64,000 bases of DNA from JAABRU01 sp050180235 (GCA_050180235.1 JBFXEJ010000013.1:13063-77062), one strand, 5' to 3'. Counted from the stretch's first letter, positions 1-8,565 are shown. A program made the numbers and translations. Notes: generated by a model not told the origin, from the letters alone.

Positions 1-523
1 AGCTCACTCCGGGCGGGGCATCAATAATGACGTCCGCGTGTTTTTCCTCTGTCATTTCCCCCAGCTTTTCTTTCACCTGCCGCATGAGCGGGGGACTCAT
101 GGCTTCTCCCACCCGGAGACGTCCCATGAGAAACCCCGCTTTTCCCGCGCTGCCCCATTCCATTTCCCCCAGTTCCCGGACTCCGGGTGACAGTGCCTTT
201 TCCGGACAGATGGCAATGCATCCGCCGCATCCGTGGCACATTTCCGGAAAGGTCAGCAGGACTTCGCCCATCACGCTGATGGCCTTGAACTGGCAGAGAT
301 CACTGCACTTTCCGCAGTAGGTGCATTTGGAGGCATCAAACTGCGGAATTTCCATTCCCGCGACCTTCCGGCCTGTGATTTCCGGATGCAGAAACAGATG
401 CAGATTGGGTTCCTCCACATCCAGATCCATTGCAATCACCGGATCTTTCCATACGGAAACAAGGGAGGCTGATACGGTGGTTTTTCCCGTGCCTCCCTTG
501 CCGCTGGCCACAGCCAGTTTCAT
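1..523 (-). CDS. MinD/Mrp-type P-loop ATPase with inserted ferredoxin domain (partial)
   Basis: The gene runs off the left edge, so only about 174 N-terminal residues are visible. The start is followed at once by a deviant Walker A motif (residues 5-15, ASGKGGTGKTT), as in MinD/ParA/Mrp ATPases. Two cysteine clusters, CTYCGKCSDLC and CHGCGGCIAIC, lie near residues 65-110 and would bind two [4Fe-4S] clusters. A later DAPPG motif is the usual MinD switch region. This is the known 'MinD superfamily ATPase with inserted ferredoxin' architecture, which in sulfate reducers sits beside orange-protein/NifX-like genes. The ATG overlaps the stop of the upstream NifX-like gene by four bases (ATGA), indicating translational coupling. 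The role is probably Fe-S or metal cofactor handling; the substrate is unknown. Confidence 0.85.
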   Translation of the reverse strand, partial: MKLAVASGKGGTGKTTVSASLVSVWKDPVIAMDLDVEEPNLHLFLHPEITGRKVAGMEIPQFDASKCTYCGKCSDLCQFKAISVMGEVLLTFPEMCHGCGGCIAICPEKALSPGVRELGEMEWGSAGKAGFLMGRLRVGEAMSPPLMRQVKEKLGEMTEEKHADVIIDAPPGVS

Positions 524-945
524 ATCCTGCCTCCTCCTCTTCTGCCGCCACCACCTCCACCGCCTCCACCGCCTCCGCCGCCTCCGCGGCCGTAGCTGCT
601 GGGTGAAGAAGCCATTTCAACTTTTCCGGCTTTGAAGAGTTCCACTGCCTCACGGGCTGTGACATTTACCAGGTTCTGACCAATCTGTATGCCTGCGCCT
701 GACAAAGCCGCAAATGCCTTGGGGCCCACAGAACCGGTAAGAACGATTTTTGCTCCGGAACGGGCAACAGTCTCTGCGGCCTGAATGCCCGCGCCCTGTG
801 CCATGACCTGTGCCTGACCGTTTTCCACATATTCCACTTCCATGGTATCTGTATCAACGATCACAAAACCGGCACAGCGGCCGAAACGGGGATCCAGCCG
901 TGCATCCAGACCCGGTGACTGACATGTGATGGCTATTTTGCCCAT
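520..945 (-). CDS. NifX/NifB-type dinitrogenase iron-molybdenum cofactor family protein with poly-Gly tail
   Basis: The protein has about 141 residues from the ATG at 945. An upstream in-frame start at 969 exists, but AGAAGGA is well placed before 945. The first ~105 residues match the NifX/NifB C-terminal cofactor-carrier fold (MGKIAIT start, DPRFGRC segment, GAGIQAAETVARSGAKIVLTG-like helix-strand pattern). Single-domain relatives in sulfate reducers include the orange protein Orp, which binds a Mo-Cu-S cluster. The C-terminal ~25 residues are almost all glycine and arginine, encoded by a GGC/GGA-type trinucleotide run that could slip. It overlaps the DUF5320 gene upstream and the Fe-S ATPase downstream, so the three form one operon. 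The metal bound here is unknown. Confidence 0.8.
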   Translation of the reverse strand: MGKIAITCQSPGLDARLDPRFGRCAGFVIVDTDTMEVEYVENGQAQVMAQGAGIQAAETVARSGAKIVLTGSVGPKAFAALSGAGIQIGQNLVNVTAREAVELFKAGKVEMASSPSSYGRGGGGGGGGGGGGGGRRGGGRI

Positions 946-1196
946 ATCCGATTCCTTCTGCGAAACCATCCGCCTCTTGCAAAATTGTTCTGATCAGCGA
1001 TCAGACTGTCTCCGCTCATCATCTGATTTGCCGGCCCGGGTCCAAAACCCCGGCCTGCCCCTCTTCCTCTCTGAAAACCCAAACCGCCTCTTCCCCGGCC
1101 AAAGCCGGCTGCGGGTGCATTGCCTCTGCACAGACCCAGTCCGCGACCGGTTCCTGCTCCCTGTCCCAAAGGTCCTGTCCTGTCAAATCCCGGCAT
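933..1196 (-). CDS. DUF5320 family Gly/Arg-rich small protein
   Basis: An 87-residue protein starting MPGFDRTGPLGQG, followed by Gly-Arg-Phe-rich repeats and a basic, Trp-containing tail. The opening and composition match DUF5320, a family often encoded beside NifX-like and MinD-type genes in anaerobes. AAGGAGG sits six bases before the ATG. Its 3' end overlaps the next gene's start by 13 bases, making it the first gene of a three-gene minus-strand operon. The function is not known; low complexity and charge suggest a binding or scaffold role, which is inference. Confidence 0.75.
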   Translation of the reverse strand: MPGFDRTGPLGQGAGTGRGLGLCRGNAPAAGFGRGRGGLGFQRGRGAGRGFGPGPANQMMSGDSLIADQNNFARGGWFRRRNRIWAK

Positions 1197-1802
1197 GATA
1201 TACCTCCTTGTTTTTTTGATGTTTTTATTTTCCGGGAAATCCGTCCGGATATATTCTGATCCGGACAGACCTCAACTTCTGAGTTTATGCTTAAAACATA
1301 GTTGTTGTGGGAAAAAAGTCAAGAACTTTTTTGTATCTGCCCGTTATTTTTTTGAAAAATATCTGATTTTAAAGAAAAATTTTTCCTTCATTCTCATATC
1401 CTGCGACACCGGCTGTTCACTGCGTCTGAGAATGATTCATGGAAAAAAGAAATCCCGGACTGCTGAACTGAACATCCGGATATCCGTGATGAATATATTC
1501 TCCGTACTTTGCCCGGATAATCAGACTTGTTTTTTTCCCGTTTGGATATTATATTGTAAAACATACTTTCATATATTTTGCGGTAGTGGAACTTTTTATG
1601 CTGATTTTTTTAATTTATAAATCAATATATTACATAAAATCAGCATGAACAGTATCATGGATGTATAGTATAACTGTCTGTATTTATTATATATGAACAA
1701 AAATCCGTATTTTTTGAAAACATAATAATATAAGACAGTTAAATTTTAACCAGTTCGTGCAGACCCACTACCTATTTTGCATATCAGGTCCGGGGTGAAA
1801 CG
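1197..1802. other. AT-rich intergenic region with two dyad symmetries
   Basis: No convincing gene. The region separates divergent operons (DUF5320 to the left, pilins to the right) and must hold both promoters. Two inverted repeats stand out: a perfect 11-bp pair ATGCTGATTTT / AAAATCAGCAT at 1598-1608 and 1636-1646, and AACTGTCT / AGACAGTT at 1672-1679 and 1733-1740 with similar AT-rich flanks inside. They could be operators or cruciforms. Confidence 0.5.
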
Positions 1803-2288
1803 ATGCGGAAATTTCAGAGCATATTTGCAGTTAATCATCGTGCCTTCATGCTGATTGAACTGATTATAGTAATGCTGATGATGTCATTTCTCAGTATAGT
1901 CATTCTTACCCGCAACCCTGCCGGATATGTGACACTGGCGGGTGAATCAGAAACCATCCGATGCAGGCTCCGCTATGTTCGCAATCTGGCGCTGGCCGAT
2001 GACAGAGATTCCTGGGGGCTGGAAATTACTGATGATCCCGGCTATCAACTTGTGCACAAGGCAATTGGCCCTATGCCTCTTCCGGGCGGGGAATCCCTGA
2101 CTGCCCTGCTTCCATCCGGATATACCATAGATATTACACGGGATGACGGGGCAAATCCGGACGAAATATTTTTTGACCGATGGGGGGCACCGGCAGATGG
2201 AATGGATTATTTTATAATTATCTCAGAAACAGCCACAGGAATATCTGAAACCATCCGGATAGTGAAACATACAGGATTTATTCAATGA
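1803..2288 (+). CDS. Type IV pseudopilin, GspH/FimT-like
   Basis: A 161-residue prepilin-like protein. A short basic leader precedes the class III signal HRA|FMLIEL, followed by a ~20-residue hydrophobic helix, with Glu at +5 as expected. The residue before the cleavage site is Ala rather than the near-invariant Gly, which may slow PilD processing. It is first of a four-gene plus-strand operon; GGGGTGA precedes the ATG and its stop overlaps the next ATG. It probably acts as a minor pseudopilin priming assembly of a type IV pilus or MSHA-like fibre. The C-terminal globular domain is not recognised beyond the family fold. Confidence 0.75.
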   Translation: MRKFQSIFAVNHRAFMLIELIIVMLMMSFLSIVILTRNPAGYVTLAGESETIRCRLRYVRNLALADDRDSWGLEITDDPGYQLVHKAIGPMPLPGGESLTALLPSGYTIDITRDDGANPDEIFFDRWGAPADGMDYFIIISETATGISETIRIVKHTGFIQ

Positions 2289-2923
2289 AATCTCTCATAC
2301 GCAATGCAGACGCGGGATTTACCCTGCTGGAAATTATCCTGACAATCATTGTGTCCTCTATTTTGGGAACCATTCTGTATTCCTGGTTCAATGCCATGCT
2401 GCAGGGAAATGATTCTCCTGCAAAACTTCAGAGAATCTATGATCTGCAGACCGTGATGGAGAAAATTACAGCACATTACGATGAAATCACGGGAAAAAAT
2501 ACCGCAGAAAAATGGCAGCCGGGCAAAAAATATGTTCCTGGGGAAAAAACAGTTTCCCGTTCAGAACCTTACGGACATCTCTATGTCTGCACTGCTGAAG
2601 GAATCAGCGGCACCACCGAGCCTGTCTGGCCGGCAGCTTCCGAAGCAGAGGTTGCGGACGGAACTGTGACATGGAAGGAGAATGGCGGTGAGCTGGATGT
2701 GCTGGTGTCCAAATTTTCCACTCCTGTATCGCCGCCTGTACCTCCGGAGCCGGGGAATTACGGATACGGAAAATACGAAATTGTCAGTTACGGCTTTATC
2801 CGCTTTGAAGGGGGAACTGAAACCGCTGTGCCGGACGGAACAGCCGCTCAGAATCTGCTGAAAATTTCCATCAGAAATGAGGACGGATACAGTCTGACTG
2901 CCCTGTTTTCAACCACCTACTGA
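2285..2923 (+). CDS. Type IV pseudopilin (PilV/MshD-like minor pilin)
   Basis: A 212-residue protein with a canonical prepilin signal, DAG|FTLLEIIL, then a hydrophobic helix to about residue 35. The rest is a periplasmic domain with a proline-rich loop near residues 150-160. It overlaps the upstream gene by four bases and is 15 bases from the next, so translation is coupled. It probably belongs to a minor-pilin tip complex. Assignment to a particular subtype (PilV, PilW, MshD) rests on gene order only. Confidence 0.75.
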   Translation: MKSLIRNADAGFTLLEIILTIIVSSILGTILYSWFNAMLQGNDSPAKLQRIYDLQTVMEKITAHYDEITGKNTAEKWQPGKKYVPGEKTVSRSEPYGHLYVCTAEGISGTTEPVWPAASEAEVADGTVTWKENGGELDVLVSKFSTPVSPPVPPEPGNYGYGKYEIVSYGFIRFEGGTETAVPDGTAAQNLLKISIRNEDGYSLTALFSTTY

Positions 2924-2938
2924 ACAAAAGGAGCCGAT

Positions 2939-3454
2939 ATGCGCCATCTGAAAATCTGCTGCAGAGGCTTTTCCCTGATTGAAATGACTGTTTCCCTGCT
3001 TCTGCTGGGAATTGTCAGCGCTATATGGGGAATGGGCATTGTGCAGGTGACAGAAGGATTCCGGCTGTCTTCACAGACCGGAAAAACATCCCAGAATGTG
3101 CAGGCCTGCATGTCGAGACTTACAAAGGAATTTCAAAATCTTCTCTCTCTGTCCACGCCCCTTTCATCAAATACGGTGACATACATCCGGAACACAGCCG
3201 GAACTGATGAAATTTATACTGTTTTTTTTGATGCAGACTCCGGTGTGATAAAAATTGATGATGCCATCCTGACAGACAGGGTAAATGGGTTTGTGCTGAC
3301 TTATTATGATACGCATGATGCGGCCTCTCCCCTTCCCAATCCTGCTGATCCCGGCAAAGTCAGACTGATCGGCATAAAACTGGAAGTCAGAGGTGCGGAT
3401 GATATTATTTCCTTATATGAAAACCTTGTATTTCTCAGAGGACTGCCAAAATGA
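2939..3454 (+). CDS. Type IV pseudopilin (PilW/MshO-like minor pilin)
   Basis: A 171-residue prepilin with leader MRHLKICCRG and cleavage site G|FSLIEMTVSL, including Glu+5. AAGGAG lies ahead of the ATG. The body holds a 'DSGVIKIDDAILTDRVNGF'-type segment, a pattern common in PilW/MshO-like pseudopilins. Its stop overlaps the start of the LamG-containing gene (ATGATG). It is likely part of the tip complex with its neighbours. Confidence 0.75.
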   Translation: MRHLKICCRGFSLIEMTVSLLLLGIVSAIWGMGIVQVTEGFRLSSQTGKTSQNVQACMSRLTKEFQNLLSLSTPLSSNTVTYIRNTAGTDEIYTVFFDADSGVIKIDDAILTDRVNGFVLTYYDTHDAASPLPNPADPGKVRLIGIKLEVRGADDIISLYENLVFLRGLPK

Positions 3455-5139
3455 TGTATCCATTTCCCAAAAATCTGCATGGTTCGGTTCTCCTCATACT
3501 GATTGCCGCCATGTCCCTTATCTCTGTGCTGGGTGCCGCTGTCCTGTCTGTGACTGCAACATCGGCTTATAATGATCTGATTTCCGGGAATTTCATCCGT
3601 GCAGGTTATCTTGCCGAATCCGGGATGCGCTATGCCGCGCTGAAAAATCTGCCGGAAAACACTTATGTGACAGTATGGGAACAGGGCGGAATTCTTCATA
3701 TGACCGAAGAGAATGTCCCCCCTTCCGGAACCATCCCGGGCAATGGCTTCAGGGTATCGGTGAATGACTGCGGAACTGAATCCTCTGGCGTAGTCAGTGA
3801 GGGCTCGTCTTATGAATCCCAAAGAAAAATTTCCGGGAAAAATATGAAGGGACTTCCCTGCTGGCATTTTGACGATTTTTTCTGGATCACGGACAGGATA
3901 TATGACAGTTGCGGAAACAACCAGGGGCAGATAAAGGGAAGTTCATGGTCACGGGTGTGTGAGGGAAAAAACGGCGGTGCACTGAAATTCGGGGGCTCAG
4001 ATTATGTTTACACGGATTTCAGACCCTTTTGTGAAATCGGCAATACAGCCTCCTTTACTGCTGTTTTTCAGGCCAGACCCGCACATGGTACGCAGGGCAC
4101 TGTCATGGGTGTCAGGGACAGCTCCGGTGCTTTTTCCATAGGGATCAGCGGTGCTAACTGGACGTGGACTTTCGGAAACCGGAACAGCAGTCCCATACCG
4201 GTTACTTTTGACCGATGGCAGCAGGTGATTCTGGTTTATGATGCCATTACAGGCATTATGACCATGCGTGCGGATGACTGTCTCGGTTCCGGAAGTACAG
4301 ACACATATAACTATGGCTCTGCCGGAGGTACTGCCGCTATGCCGGAGGAAGTAAAGCATCTTTTTCTTGCTGCGGAAAATCTGTCCGGAACACCGTCTTC
4401 CTATTTCACCGGAGAATTGGATGAAATCCGGATATACAACAGTGCAATGGATCCGGCTCTGCTCCAACCCGTATGTCCGGAATCCGGCGCTGCTGCATGG
4501 TATCCTTTTAATGGCAATGCTCTGGATGAAAGCAGCACGGCCCCGCAGTTTGACGGAACAGTTACGGGCGCAGTCCTGAATCCGGATCGCTTCAAATGCC
4601 CGGACAGGACATGGCGGTTTGACGGAACCGATTGGATTGACGGAAATATTGATCCCGTGAATCCAATGATTTCTGCCTATCCTTTCAGTATGAGCGCATG
4701 GATACGTCTTGACAGTGCGGATGCTACGGAAAAGGTGATTTTCAGTCTGACCGGCACGGTGTCTGATGATAATGTGCAGTTCGGGATATATGTCAATGAA
4801 AGTTCACAACTCTGTCTCCGTGCAAAGGAAAGTGATGCCGCTCTGAGTTCGGAATGCGCGCCCGGAGCATTGGATACAGGCACATGGTATTTTGTCACCG
4901 CCGTTTTTCAGGATCAGGAAAAGCGGAATCTGTATTTGGATGGCGTATCTGTGCTGCCGATCTTTCCGGTGGTCAATGTTTTGTACAACGTGAATGATAT
5001 TACCCGATGGGCAGCAGGCCGATGGGGAAACCTGACGCCTTCAGGATATTTCAAAGGCGCAATTGACGATATTTCCGTATGGCCCGGTGAACTGAGTCCC
5101 GCAGAAATCAGCATAATGTCTCAGCAGAGACCTGAGTGA
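3451..5139 (+). CDS. PilX/MshQ-like pseudopilin with two LamG (concanavalin-like) domains
   Basis: A 562-residue protein. The N-terminus has a PilX-type hydrophobic helix after a Gly (HGSVLLILIAAM) but lacks Glu+5, as expected for GspK/PilX-type tip proteins. About residues 20-110 resemble the PilX N-terminal region (RAGYLAESGMRYAA). Two consecutive jelly-roll LamG-like domains follow (roughly 135-335 and 345-555), each with DEIRIYN or DDISVW-type ending motifs and GTGTW/W-x-V core strands. It is last in the pilin operon. MSHA systems carry a LamG-bearing tip protein (MshQ), so a surface-binding adhesin at the fibre tip is the best inference. The ligand, perhaps a glycan, is unknown. Confidence 0.75.
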   Translation: MMYPFPKNLHGSVLLILIAAMSLISVLGAAVLSVTATSAYNDLISGNFIRAGYLAESGMRYAALKNLPENTYVTVWEQGGILHMTEENVPPSGTIPGNGFRVSVNDCGTESSGVVSEGSSYESQRKISGKNMKGLPCWHFDDFFWITDRIYDSCGNNQGQIKGSSWSRVCEGKNGGALKFGGSDYVYTDFRPFCEIGNTASFTAVFQARPAHGTQGTVMGVRDSSGAFSIGISGANWTWTFGNRNSSPIPVTFDRWQQVILVYDAITGIMTMRADDCLGSGSTDTYNYGSAGGTAAMPEEVKHLFLAAENLSGTPSSYFTGELDEIRIYNSAMDPALLQPVCPESGAAAWYPFNGNALDESSTAPQFDGTVTGAVLNPDRFKCPDRTWRFDGTDWIDGNIDPVNPMISAYPFSMSAWIRLDSADATEKVIFSLTGTVSDDNVQFGIYVNESSQLCLRAKESDAALSSECAPGALDTGTWYFVTAVFQDQEKRNLYLDGVSVLPIFPVVNVLYNVNDITRWAAGRWGNLTPSGYFKGAIDDISVWPGELSPAEISIMSQQRPE

Positions 5140-5210
5140 GTTTTTTTAATGTCTGTGACAAACCCTTAGGGTTTTTTGGGGATAAACATTTTTTGAGAAT
5201 TTAAAAATAT

Positions 5211-7253
5211 ATGAATGAGGAAACACAAATCAAACCGCCGGAGATTCTGGCTCCTGCCGGAAACAAAGCCGCTTTTCTGGCAGCACTCGCAGCAGGAGCC
5301 GATGCCATTTACTGCGGACTGAAACAGTTTTCCGCACGCATGGAAGCCAAAAATTTCAGCATTGAGGAACTGTCCGCTCTCACCGAACTGGCCCATGCAC
5401 AGGGAAAATCCGTATATGTCACCTTCAATTCCCTGATCCGGCCGGAAGAACTCAGCGAAGCCGGGCAGATGATTGATCTGCTTAACCGGCATGTAAAACC
5501 GGACGCGCTGATTATTCAGGATGTAAGCCTGATTGAACTTGCCCGCCAGACCGGATTTCCCGGTGAAATCCATTTATCCACCCTTGCCAATGTCACTTTT
5601 CCATCTGCCCTGACCTTTATCCGGGAAAAACTGCCGGATAATGTCACGCGGGTTGTTCTTCCCAGAGAACTGAGCATAGATGAAATAAAAGCAATGGATC
5701 AGGCATGTTCCGGAAATAAAGCAGAACAGCCTTCCAGGTTGTTTAAAGAGAAGGATCAGACATATTCCGGCAGACACCCGGAATTTGAAGTTTTTATTCA
5801 CGGCGCTCTGTGCTACGGTGTTTCCGGACGCTGTTACTGGAGCAGTTGGCTGGGCGGAAAAAGCGGACTCCGCGGCAGATGTGTCCAGCCCTGCCGCAGG
5901 CGTTATACGCACAAAGACATGCCGAAAAGATATTTTTCCTGTCAGGATCTTGGTTTGGATGTGCTGGTAAAGGTTCTTATGTCCGTGCCCTCAGTCCGGG
6001 CATGGAAGATTGAGGGCCGGAAAAAAAGCCCCCATTATGTTTTTTACACAGTCACGGCATACCGGATGCTCCGGGATGAGGGACATGATCCCAAGGTGAA
6101 AAAAAACGCACTTTCCCTGCTTGCCCAGGCTTTGGGACGAACAGGAACCCATTATTTTTTTCTGCCACAGCGGCCACAGAATCCGGTGGATACAGCAGGA
6201 CAGACCGGCTCCGGTCTGCTGATGGGAACAGTCAAAGGCGGAAAACGCACACCTTTCATCACACCGCTTCGGGAACTTTTTCCCGGAGATCTGCTTCGTA
6301 TCGGTTACGAAGACGAACCCGGTCATATGATCTGCAAAATCAGCAAATATGTTCCCCGCAAAGGTCAGTTCCGGCTTTCACTCCCACCGGGAAAATTCCC
6401 CTCTGAAAATGCGCCCTTTTTTCTTACCGACCGAAGGGAAAAGGCTTTGACGGAAATGATGGCCGCACAGGAGAAAAAACTCCGGCCTGTGCAGGAAACA
6501 GAAACTCTGCGTTCGGATTTCTGTGTGCAAATGCCGAAGGGAACCATAGGGAAGCCAAAGGAAATACATCTGATCCTGCATCGCAAATCGGGAAAATCAC
6601 AGACACAGGAAACCTCAGGGCTGTGGCTTTCTCCGGATACCCTGAAACAGACACCGAACAAATTGATTCCCAATATATGGTGGTGGCTTCCGCCTGTCAT
6701 ATGGCCGCAGGATGAACAGCATTGGAAGGAACTGAAGGAAGAATCGATCAAAGCAGGGGCAGGGCATTTTGTCCTAAACGCTGCATGGCAGATGGCTTTT
6801 TTTCCGGATGCTGCGAAAAGTGGGATATGGGCAGGCCCTTTCTGCAATACAGCCAATCCTCTGGCATTGGAAATGTTAAAGAAAATGGGATTTTCCGGTG
6901 TAATTCTCAGTCCGGAACTGCACAAAGATGATTATCTGTCCATGCCTGCACACAGCCCCCTGCCATTGGGTATGGTGATTTCCGGCAACTGGCCACTGTG
7001 TGTTTCCCGAACTTTGGCAACAGACATGGAAACAGATTCTCTTTTCACAAGTCCAAAAGGGGAACATGCCTGGGTGAAAAAATACGGCTCAGATTACTGG
7101 CTGTATCCGGACTGGGAACTGGATATTTCCGGCAAAGAGGCAGAACTCCGCAAAGCCGGATACAGTCTCTTTGTCCGCATAAGTGAAACCCTTCTTCCCG
7201 GAGTGAATCTGAAACCAAGACCCGGAATGTGGAACTGGGATATTTCCATCTGA
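5211..7253 (+). CDS. Peptidase U32 family protein (RlhA/TrhP-like, probable RNA hydroxylation factor)
   Basis: A 680-residue protein. It begins with the PEILAPAGN...GADAIYCGL strand typical of U32 and carries the family signature EVFIHGALCYGVSGRCYWS at about residues 192-210, followed by RGRCVQPCRRRY. These conserved cysteines are shared with members that carry an Fe-S cluster. Known homologues hydroxylate 23S rRNA (RlhA) or tRNA wobble uridine (TrhP) rather than act as proteases. The ~350-residue C-terminal extension is like that of the long RlhA-type members. No strong Shine-Dalgarno sequence precedes the ATG. A half copy of the AACCCTTAGGGTTTT palindrome lies about 45 bases upstream. Confidence 0.8.
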   Translation: MNEETQIKPPEILAPAGNKAAFLAALAAGADAIYCGLKQFSARMEAKNFSIEELSALTELAHAQGKSVYVTFNSLIRPEELSEAGQMIDLLNRHVKPDALIIQDVSLIELARQTGFPGEIHLSTLANVTFPSALTFIREKLPDNVTRVVLPRELSIDEIKAMDQACSGNKAEQPSRLFKEKDQTYSGRHPEFEVFIHGALCYGVSGRCYWSSWLGGKSGLRGRCVQPCRRRYTHKDMPKRYFSCQDLGLDVLVKVLMSVPSVRAWKIEGRKKSPHYVFYTVTAYRMLRDEGHDPKVKKNALSLLAQALGRTGTHYFFLPQRPQNPVDTAGQTGSGLLMGTVKGGKRTPFITPLRELFPGDLLRIGYEDEPGHMICKISKYVPRKGQFRLSLPPGKFPSENAPFFLTDRREKALTEMMAAQEKKLRPVQETETLRSDFCVQMPKGTIGKPKEIHLILHRKSGKSQTQETSGLWLSPDTLKQTPNKLIPNIWWWLPPVIWPQDEQHWKELKEESIKAGAGHFVLNAAWQMAFFPDAAKSGIWAGPFCNTANPLALEMLKKMGFSGVILSPELHKDDYLSMPAHSPLPLGMVISGNWPLCVSRTLATDMETDSLFTSPKGEHAWVKKYGSDYWLYPDWELDISGKEAELRKAGYSLFVRISETLLPGVNLKPRPGMWNWDISI

Positions 7254-7282
7254 TTCAATGATGTTACGCAATTTTTCCGACA

Positions 7283-7354
7283 CCGTTATTCCGGCAAAGC
7301 ATAAATCAGCTAATATCAATTGGTTGTGGATACCTGCTTTCTCCGGTATGACGG
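7283..7354. repeat. Inverted-repeat element after the U32 gene
   Basis: Arms CCGTTATTCCGGCAAAGCA (7283-7301) and TGCTTTCTCCGGTATGACGG (7335-7354) are imperfect inverses. Their outer bases resemble the longer perfect element at 60693-60758 (GTCATACCGG ends), so this may be a decayed member of the same group. Confidence 0.45.
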
Positions 7355-7370
7355 GGGAATTTAACAACGA

Positions 7371-7434
7371 ATTAAGCGGTTGGAGCTAAGCGGTTGCGAA
7401 CGCAGTGAGCAATCCGCTTGAGCGATTGGTTAGA
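7371..7434 (-). repeat. attC-like recombination hairpin A
   Basis: Read on the minus strand: TCTAAC core, CAATCGCTCAAGCGG arm, loop, then CCGCTTAGCTC arm. This is the layout of integron attC sites (compare the TCTAAC...CTTAACTC pattern of aadA cassettes). The outer right core is degenerate. It lies just downstream of the vapC stop, where a cassette attC should be. Confidence 0.5.
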
Positions 7435-7453
7435 AATTTTTACCACACTGTTA

Positions 7454-7858
7454 CTATGTACTCCAGTCTTCAATTTCCAACATTCTGATTCTTTCAAAAT
7501 GGCGTTTGTTACGTGTTACAAATATCATTTTATTCGCTAAAGCTGTTCCGGCAATTAACAGGTCGATGTCATCTAAAGGATTCCCGGTTTTTCTCAATTC
7601 CGTATATATCTCACCCGAAATTGTTACAGATTCTTTTGTAAGCGGTAACACAGTATTTTTTGATGCAAATTCAATAAATTTTAATAACTTTTTATCAGCG
7701 TCCCGATGCTTTAATCCACTTATTATTTCATAATATGTTATGATACTTAAATTCACTTTTTTATACAAAGCAAGGTAAGAAGCAAAACGATCAGTAACTT
7801 TCGGGTTATTTTTTAAGAATAACGATAAGATATCTGTATCAATCATTGAAGGTTTCAC
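7454..7858 (-). CDS. VapC-type PIN-domain toxin
   Basis: A 134-residue PIN ribonuclease. The acidic active-site residues are visible: D7 (MIDTD), E44 (YYEIISG), D96/D97 and D99 (DDIDLLIAG), with a VTRNKRHF motif near 114-121. The start is GTG, with AAGGAG upstream; ATG at 7846 is an alternative. It overlaps the upstream antitoxin by 20 bases. VapC toxins cut tRNA or rRNA when the antitoxin is lost. The gene sits between attC-like hairpins, consistent with carriage in a mobile cassette. Confidence 0.8.
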   Translation of the reverse strand: MKPSMIDTDILSLFLKNNPKVTDRFASYLALYKKVNLSIITYYEIISGLKHRDADKKLLKFIEFASKNTVLPLTKESVTISGEIYTELRKTGNPLDDIDLLIAGTALANKMIFVTRNKRHFERIRMLEIEDWST

Positions 7859-8102
7859 ATTCTCTTCTCCTTGAAAATGCCTGCTGACGGCGTTCTGTAA
7901 TTTCTCTTAAAAAATCTTCAAGTTCCTCATCCGGCATATCTTGCCAGCATCCTGCAAATTTCATGATTTCATCCGCATTATTCGGAATTATCTCCAATCC
8001 GAGTCTGTAGAAATGGATAAAATCATAGAGTTCCGACAATCTGTCATGAGGAATAAGGCTGATTTCCTCTGTCAGTTTCATTTGTATTTCAGATAAATTC
8101 AT
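7839..8102 (-). CDS. Putative VapB-like antitoxin partner of the PIN toxin
   Basis: An 87-residue acidic protein with a helical N-terminal half (LIPHDRLSELYDFIHFYRLG) and a charged tail (FLREITERRQQAFSRRRE). It precedes and overlaps vapC, and AAGGGAG lies before its ATG. The position, size and helix-rich 'ELYDFIHFYR' stretch are usual for DUF2281-like/VapB antitoxins found with such PIN proteins. No clear DNA-binding fold is visible. The family call is inference from context. Confidence 0.65.
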   Translation of the reverse strand: MNLSEIQMKLTEEISLIPHDRLSELYDFIHFYRLGLEIIPNNADEIMKFAGCWQDMPDEELEDFLREITERRQQAFSRRRECETFND

Positions 8103-8271
8103 TTGTCATATCTCCCTTTTCTGTGTCAGACAGTGCATACAGGGCGGACGTATTCCGCCCTGTAATCTGATATATTTTTGATATAGGCTTTAAGTAAATA
8201 ATTTTGGGGTTTCCATGCTGTATGTGTTTCTGATACAGTTTCATAACGCTGATGTGGTTCATTCCAAGTTG

Positions 8272-8436
8272 TTATCCCAGAGAAAATGCCTTGGTTGCAT
8301 CCTCGGGTTGGGTCAGATGTCTGACATAAATATGCAGGAGATCAGGCATATCATCTTCGTATTTAAAAAGAAATGTATGGTCAGGGCTTCTGCGTCCTGC
8401 CCATCTTCTTAATGATTTCATTGACTGGTTCTTCAT
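8272..8436 (-). pseudogene. Small ORF, probable C-terminal remnant of a cassette protein
   Basis: A 54-residue reading frame (from ATG 8436) containing DHTFLFKYEDDMPDLLHIYV, which looks like the C-terminal strands of a small toxin-like fold. The frame stays open upstream across hairpin B, but that extension is probably not natural. No ribosome-binding site is evident. It lies between the three-gene toxin-antitoxin set and vapB. It may be a truncated gene or a real tiny ORF; the family is not recognised. Confidence 0.35.
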
Positions 8437-8496
8437 ACTTTTTCTGATAGCTTCACCCGAACCACACCGGTTACGATTCTTTTCCAATCTGAAACG

Positions 8497-8562
8497 CCCA
8501 ACGACAAGGTGAGCGGCGGGGCAGCTTATCCGCTCCGCCCGCTCCACCGCTTTGCTTAGCCG
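8497..8562 (-). repeat. attC-like recombination hairpin B
   Basis: On the minus strand it ends in the canonical GTTGGGC core (fits GTTRRRY), preceded by CGCTCACCTTGTC. The left half GCTAAGCAAAGCGGTGGAGCGG is its imperfect inverse. It starts a few bases after the stop of the XRE gene, the expected place for a cassette attC. Confidence 0.5.
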
Positions 8563-8565
8563 GTA

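Noticed and set aside
1120..1620. 166-codon plus-strand ORF in the region left of the pilins
   Set aside because: It starts antisense to the DUF5320 gene and continues through AT-rich DNA with no start signal or recognisable protein.
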